Shown here in pieces: positions 60,056 through 64,000 of a DNA stretch of 64,000 nucleotides (within the stretch, counting starts at the first letter, position 1; each line of letters starts with the position of its first letter). The position numbers and the translations under genes are program-made. The stretch is from Burkholderia sp. Nafp2/4-1b. Lineage in GTDB: Bacteria > Pseudomonadota > Gammaproteobacteria > Burkholderiales > Burkholderiaceae. The stretch is from NCBI RefSeq assembly GCF_003635165.1, contig NZ_ML058597.1:248001-312000 (forward strand), given 5' to 3'. Under the pieces are notes generated by a model. It did not search any database and was not told where the DNA came from. It saw only the letters and a list, made by a program, of their open reading frames with translations.

Positions 60056-60211
60056 ATGAAATTCGGCCTTCTGCTGTCGAACCTCCCGCACGTCACGGAA
60101 TCGCATCCGCACTACGACGCGATGCTGATGCTCGACGCCCGTCCGCGGGTGTTCTCCCGCTTGTTCTCCCGGTCGTTGAACCGGCTCAAGTCGTTGCTCC
60201 ACTTCCACTGA
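60056..60211 (+). CDS. Candidate leader peptide 2 (51 aa)
   Basis: A 51-codon ORF, MKFGLLLSNLPHVTESHPHY and on, with AGGAG at 60044-60048 seven bases before ATG 60056. It contains many His and Leu residues early and an Arg/Ser-rich end (RPRVFSRLFSRSLNRLKSLLHFH is split between repeated FSR units), and it ends 102 bases before the NRAMP ATG. A GCCGAG/CTCGGC hairpin follows at 60215-60231. It might regulate the transporter in response to ions or translation. Confidence 0.45.
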   Translation: MKFGLLLSNLPHVTESHPHYDAMLMLDARPRVFSRLFSRSLNRLKSLLHFH

Positions 60212-60312
60212 TACGCCGAGCGCGTCTCGGCATACGCATGCGGGCTCGTTTCGCGCGCGTATTCCAAGACCACATGCTTGCCGGATAAAAAATCAGCCGT
60301 ACGGAATTCATC

Positions 60313-61959
60313 ATGTCCACGCCATCCAACGTCTCTCCACCGATCGCCGTCGAACGCAGCGCCGTGCTCGACGAAGCCCACTTGGGCGACATCCGCGGTG
60401 CGCTCGGCACCATCGCGCATCACGACACCGCCGCGCGCGGCACGTGGTGGGCACGCTTGCGCACGCTGCTCGCGATCATCGGCCCCGGTCTCATCGTGAT
60501 GGTCGGGGATAACGATGCCGGCGCATTCGGCACCTATACGCAGGCCGGCCAGAACTACGGCACGACGCTGTTGTGGACGCTGCTGCTGCTCGTGCCGGTG
60601 CTGTACGTGAACCAGGAAATGGTGCTGCGCCTCGGCGCGGTGACGGGCGTCGGCCATGCACGGCTGATCTTCGAGCGCTTCGGCAAGTTCTGGGGCGCGT
60701 TCAGTGTGATCGACCTGTTCCTGCTCAATGCGTTGACGATCGTCACCGAGTTCATCGGCATCACGTTCGTGCTGGCTTTCTTCGGGCTACCGAAGGTCGC
60801 GGGTGTATGCGTGGCCGCCGCGCTGACGATGGCAGCGGTGAGTACCGGCGACTTCAGGCGCTTCGAGCGGTTCGCGATCGTGCTGTGCGTGCTGAGCCTG
60901 CTGCTCGTGCCGGTGCTCGTGTCGATCCACCCGCCGGTCGCACAGATGTCGCGCGATTTCTTCGTGCCGGACTGGCCCGCCCACGCGAAGCTCTCCGACG
61001 TGATGCTGCTCGTGATCGGCATCGTCGGCACGACGGTCGCGCCGTGGCAGTTGTTCTTCCAGCAGAGCTACGTGATCGACAAGCGCATCACGCCGCGCTT
61101 CATGAAGTACGAGAAGGTCGATCTGTGGATCGGCATTGCGTTCGTGCTGATCGGCGCGGTCGCGATGATCGGCTTCAGCGCCGCGCTGTTCGGCGGTCAT
61201 CCGGAATCCGGCAGCTTCAGCGACGCAGGCGGCGTGATCGCGGGCCTCGAGAAGTACGCGGGCCGCACGAGCGCGACGCTGTTCGCGGTCGCGCTGCTCG
61301 ACGCGTGCATCATCGGCGCGGCGGCCGTGTCGTTGTCGACCGCGTACGCGATCGGCGACGTATTCAAGATCCGCCATTCGCTGCATCGCGGCGTGTCCGA
61401 TGCGAAGGGCTTCTATCTCGTGTACTTCGGCATCGTCGCGGCCGCGGCCGCGCTCGTGCTGATTCCGGGCAGCCCGCTCGGCCTGCTGACGGAAGCGGTG
61501 CAGACGCTCGCCGGCGTGCTGCTGCCGAGCGCGACGGTGTTCCTGCTCGTGCTGTGCAACGACCGCCAGGTGCTCGGCCCGTGGGTCAATTCGACGAAGC
61601 TCAACGTATTCACCGGCGCGGTGATCTGGGTGCTCGTGCTGCTGTCGATCATTCTCACCGCATCGGTGATGTATCCGGACATCAGCGGCGAAGCGATCGT
61701 CGACGTGCTGGTCGGCGGCACGGTGCTCGCGATCGTCGGCTATCTCGCGACGGTTCTCATCCGCCGCAACAAGCGGGTCGTCGAGCCGGGTATCGACCGC
61801 TCGCTGCGCGCCACGTGGCGCATGCCGCCGCTCGAGTCGCTCGAGCCGCAGAACATGACGGTCGCGACGCGCGTCTGGATGGCCGTGCTGCGCGGCTATC
61901 TGGTGATCGCGGTCGGTCTCGTGATCGTCAAGGTCGTGCAGATGACGCTGCTGAAGTAA
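60313..61959 (+). CDS. NRAMP-family divalent metal transporter with altered metal site
   Basis: A 548-residue transporter with 11-12 hydrophobic helices of the NRAMP/MntH superfamily. The TM1 region is GPGLIVMVGDNDAGAFGTYTQ, where the usual DPGN is D68-A-G-A71, and the TM6 region is GTTVAPWQLFFQQ, where the usual MPHN is A243-P-W245-Q. The lost Met and Asn residues help select transition metals in canonical NRAMPs, so substrate choice is probably different. Long polar N- and C-terminal extensions are present. ATG 60313 has no good ribosome-binding site. It is preceded by a long leader and followed by a terminator-like hairpin. Confidence 0.85.
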   Translation: MSTPSNVSPPIAVERSAVLDEAHLGDIRGALGTIAHHDTAARGTWWARLRTLLAIIGPGLIVMVGDNDAGAFGTYTQAGQNYGTTLLWTLLLLVPVLYVNQEMVLRLGAVTGVGHARLIFERFGKFWGAFSVIDLFLLNALTIVTEFIGITFVLAFFGLPKVAGVCVAAALTMAAVSTGDFRRFERFAIVLCVLSLLLVPVLVSIHPPVAQMSRDFFVPDWPAHAKLSDVMLLVIGIVGTTVAPWQLFFQQSYVIDKRITPRFMKYEKVDLWIGIAFVLIGAVAMIGFSAALFGGHPESGSFSDAGGVIAGLEKYAGRTSATLFAVALLDACIIGAAAVSLSTAYAIGDVFKIRHSLHRGVSDAKGFYLVYFGIVAAAAALVLIPGSPLGLLTEAVQTLAGVLLPSATVFLLVLCNDRQVLGPWVNSTKLNVFTGAVIWVLVLLSIILTASVMYPDISGEAIVDVLVGGTVLAIVGYLATVLIRRNKRVVEPGIDRSLRATWRMPPLESLEPQNMTVATRVWMAVLRGYLVIAVGLVIVKVVQMTLLK

Positions 61960-62013
61960 CGGCACGCGTCTGCCAGGAAGCGGCGCCGGACCCGGCACCG
62001 CGCCGCAACCCGT

Positions 62014-62040
62014 CCATGCCGGCCCGCGAGGCCGGCATGG
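62014..62040. terminator. 10-bp hairpin after the NRAMP gene
   Basis: CCATGCCGGC (62014-62023) and GCCGGCATGG (62031-62040) pair across a 7-base loop, followed by GCGTTT on the plus strand. It lies between the convergent NRAMP and LuxR-type genes. Confidence 0.65.
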
Positions 62041-62095
62041 GCGTTTACTGGGTCGAACATCGCTGTCGAACAGCGGCGGTCGAACAGCGCGCGCG

Positions 62096-63001
62096 TCAGA
62101 TCAGCTCGAGCTTCGACGTCAGGTACGTGAGCTGGATCCGGTTCGCGACGCCGAAGCGCTTGCGCAGCTTGCGCAGGTGATAGTCGACGTTGTGCGCACT
62201 GGTGTCGAGACGCCGGCCGATCTCCTTGTCCGACGCGCCTTCCGCGATACCCAGCAGCAGTTCCTGTTCGAACGGCGTGAGCCCGTTGATCGCGCGTTCG
62301 CGCGACGTCGCGATCAGTTGCGGCGATGCGAACTTGTGCACCGACAGCCCGATCGACAGCGCCTGCTCGATCGTCGCCGGCGTGATCCACTCGCGCGTGC
62401 GGCGCGGCGCGGTGAAGCTCATGAACGCATGCAGCCGCGTGCCGGGCACGGCCATCGAATACATGATGCCGCTGCACATGCCGTCGTCCTGCATCGTCTG
62501 CAGGAAACCGTCAAGCGCGGCCGGCGTCACGCACGGCGCGTCGTCGCGCTCGCGATGTTCGCGGCGCAGCTGCTGCAGGTCCCACACGATCGGCATGTTG
62601 CATACGCGCGCGCCGAGCGTGCGCGGATCGATGTCGTGATGGTTGTGCCGGACGTAGTCGCCGCGGTAGGTGGTCGGCGTGAACGCTTCGTGAAGATAGA
62701 GACTCTCGACGCGCTCTCGCGAGAACTCGAGCGCGAAATACGCGAACGTCGAGAAGCCCGTCAGGTGCAGCAGGCTTGCGACGATCCGGTTGCGTTCCGC
62801 CGTGCTCTGCGCGTGCGCAAGCGTATCGGCGACGCCGAGCTTCGGCGCGTTGGGCTGCGTGACGTCGCCGCGCTTGACGTCGTCGCACCACACGACCTGC
62901 ACCGGGCGCGCTCTCGACGCGTCGGCGCAGGTGGCCGTTCGCCGGGGCGAACGGGACAAGGTTGGGGCGACCGCTTCTTCTTGCAATGCAATATCGGACA
63001 T
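62096..63001 (-). CDS. LuxR-family regulator with autoinducer-binding-like domain
   Basis: A 301-residue regulator. Residues about 60-215 resemble the acyl-homoserine-lactone-binding domain: a FAYFALEF strand, YVRHNHHDIDPRTLGAR with the Asp-Pro pair, and PIVWD with a conserved Trp; the first ligand Trp of the family is replaced by Tyr in TTYRGDY. The C-terminal LuxR helix-turn-helix reads LTPFEQELLLGIAEGASDKE, then DTSAHNVDYHLRKLRKRFGV. No luxI-like synthase gene is in the window, so it is a solo. GAGGGA precedes ATG 63001. It is divergent from a second regulator at 63282. Confidence 0.87.
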   Translation of the reverse strand: MSDIALQEEAVAPTLSRSPRRTATCADASRARPVQVVWCDDVKRGDVTQPNAPKLGVADTLAHAQSTAERNRIVASLLHLTGFSTFAYFALEFSRERVESLYLHEAFTPTTYRGDYVRHNHHDIDPRTLGARVCNMPIVWDLQQLRREHRERDDAPCVTPAALDGFLQTMQDDGMCSGIMYSMAVPGTRLHAFMSFTAPRRTREWITPATIEQALSIGLSVHKFASPQLIATSRERAINGLTPFEQELLLGIAEGASDKEIGRRLDTSAHNVDYHLRKLRKRFGVANRIQLTYLTSKLELI

Positions 63002-63281
63002 GAGCCATCCCTCGGAATCGACGCGCATCGCGTGGCGGCAGCCGTGTCGTGCACGGCGCTCGCGACGGTGCGATCGAGCATCTTTATGATATGCGCCGAT
63101 CGTCATCCAGACGAAACGCGGGGGCATTGTACAAAAATGCCGGTGTGCGCGTAATATGCCGTAATACTAATCGCGGCGAAAGGTTCATGCTCGCACGCAT
63201 ATAGACACAACCAGAAAATCATAAAGAAAAGACCAGATCGTAACGGGGCACGTTCACATATTGGGAAAGGGTGGGCTGCTC
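63002..63281. other. Divergent region between two LuxR-type genes
   Basis: 280 bases without a gene, AT-rich between about 63125 and 63260. A lux-box-like palindrome is not obvious. Repeated TAATA and TGCCG(T) elements occur near 63150-63170. Confidence 0.35.
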
Positions 63282-64000
63282 ATGACATATGCTGACGACG
63301 CGCCACGCGTCGAGTGGTTCTCGCAAGCCGATATCGCGGCGGCCGCCGCTTATTCAAAAGAAATACCCGCAATCGAGCGTGACGTTTTTACCGGCATTCA
63401 AATCGCGCCCGGTAAATCCGACCTCAATTCCGTCGATTTCGCGCAATGCCACGCGCGATTGCGGCAAATCGGTTTCAGTACCCTCGGTTACGGCGCATAC
63501 GAGATGATCGGGCGGCGCATTCTGTGCGCGCATCTGCTGCGCGACCTTGCGCCCGCGACCTTCATGCAACCGTATATCGAGGGCATGCTCTACGAGAGCG
63601 ACCCGCGGTTCGCGCAGGTGCGGCAGAGCGGCTTTCCGGTCGTGTGGCGGCTCGACGAGATCGAGGCGAGCGCGCAGGGCGGCGGCGATCGCAAGGTGCT
63701 CGCGCTGGCCGGCCATTTGCGTGCGCACGCAATGAACAGCGGCGTGATCTTCAGCCTGTCGGCGCCGCGGCTCGACCTGCGCGTCGCGGTGAACATCACG
63801 TCGGAGGCTCACGGCACCGAGTGGATCGACGATCGCGTGATCGGCGGCGCGCTGTCGGTGAGTCTGGCCGTGCACCGCGTCGCGCTGCCGTTTCTCGAGG
63901 CGCGCATCGCGCGGATGCGCGGCTTCGCGCTCGCCGACGAGCAGCAGCAGGTGCTCGATCGTCTAGTGCACGGGCTGTCCGACCAGGAGATCGCGAGCGC
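63282..64000 (+). CDS. LuxR-family regulator with autoinducer-binding-like domain (3' truncated)
   Basis: An open frame from ATG 63282 to the window end (239 residues). Residues about 10-190 fit the autoinducer-binding pattern: IGFSTLGYGAYEMIG, MLYESDPRFAQVRQSGFPVVW with an Asp-Pro pair and a conserved Trp, then ALAGHLRAHAMNSGVIFSLS. The last residues LVHGLSDQEIAS are the beginning of a LuxR helix-turn-helix cut by the window edge. No good ribosome-binding site is obvious. It is divergent from the LuxR gene ending at 62096. Confidence 0.8.
   Translation, partial: MTYADDAPRVEWFSQADIAAAAAYSKEIPAIERDVFTGIQIAPGKSDLNSVDFAQCHARLRQIGFSTLGYGAYEMIGRRILCAHLLRDLAPATFMQPYIEGMLYESDPRFAQVRQSGFPVVWRLDEIEASAQGGGDRKVLALAGHLRAHAMNSGVIFSLSAPRLDLRVAVNITSEAHGTEWIDDRVIGGALSVSLAVHRVALPFLEARIARMRGFALADEQQQVLDRLVHGLSDQEIAS

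Larger units (their letters stand above)
58938..60312. other. Long 5' region of the NRAMP transporter gene
   Basis: Over 1.37 kb no ordinary gene is seen. From 58938 to about 59510 I find nothing apart from a hairpin-like GGAGGGACTCCC near 59238. From 59520 the DNA looks like a structured leader, with a strong promoter and two small ORFs, listed separately. No match to the manganese yybP-ykoY or M-box signature motifs was apparent by eye. Confidence 0.5.

Noticed and set aside
1-64000. CRISPR arrays, tRNA and rRNA genes, insertion sequences
   Set aside because: No regularly spaced direct repeats, no tRNA-like or rRNA-like sequence and no transposase were recognised by eye; not an exhaustive computational scan.

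Overview
The window is very GC-rich, densely packed DNA that looks like a Burkholderia chromosome, probably the Burkholderia cepacia complex and perhaps a secondary replicon. That placement is inference from recognised gene families (OprB porin beside a GH37 trehalase, class I nitronate monooxygenase, FtrA/rhodanese pair, NnrU, GlxA-, MocR- and LuxR-type regulators) and not from a database search. I saw no rRNA or tRNA gene, insertion sequence, prophage or CRISPR array.

Layout. 0-5 kb: a PEP-mutase/isocitrate-lyase family enzyme, a YodC-like protein, a cytochrome P450, a superinfection-immunity-type membrane protein, and a rhodanese divergent from an FtrA-like activator. 5-10 kb: a TPR-like protein, then the acid-resistance pair adiC-adiA (arginine/agmatine antiporter and arginine decarboxylase) behind an AT-rich control region. 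10-17.7 kb: nitronate monooxygenase, M20 peptidase, Ldh2-type dehydrogenase, a TfoX-N protein with a histone-H1-like tail, NnrU, a TauE/SafE permease and a DUF488/DUF2945 pair. 17.9-21.3 kb: a gamma-glutamylputrescine-type puuB-puuR-puuA operon with a repeated operator-like motif. 21.3-22.5 kb: an LprI-like protein and a periplasmic amidase.

22.7-29.4 kb is a divergent polyamine/membrane cluster. Leftward: a membrane-anchored spermidine-synthase-like enzyme translationally coupled to an exported FAD amine oxidase. Rightward: DUF350, SPFH-SHOCT, DUF4178, a small Gly/Ser-rich peptide and an S-adenosylmethionine decarboxylase. Together they could make and oxidise an aminopropylated amine at the membrane. 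30.1-32.6 kb holds a two-gene NAD salvage module (nadV plus NadM-Nudix). 32.7-35.2 kb is a MocR regulator divergent from an EamA exporter.

35.2-45.7 kb is an accessory cluster made mostly of unrecognised proteins: three tandem paralogues of about 205 aa, a helical phasin-like protein, an exported PHB-depolymerase-like esterase, a GH24 lysozyme overlapping one of two DUF2589 proteins, a LuxR regulator with a degenerate receiver, a membrane protein, a nitrilase-fold-like protein, a small orphan protein and an ADP-ribosyltransferase-like protein. It is one of the two best candidates in the window for an undescribed system, with the 22.7-29.4 kb cluster.

45.7-64 kb returns to ordinary genes: lysA with a divergent LysR regulator, GNAT enzymes, a DUF4142 protein, a HAD phosphatase, a YefM/YoeB toxin-antitoxin pair, a YcaQ-type DNA glycosylase, a DHA2 exporter, treA, an OprB porin, a divergent NRAMP transporter with a long leader, and two divergent LuxR-type regulators, the last running off the window. 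A strong Rho-independent terminator at 53.5 kb, facing opposite to its flanking genes, suggests an unannotated small RNA.
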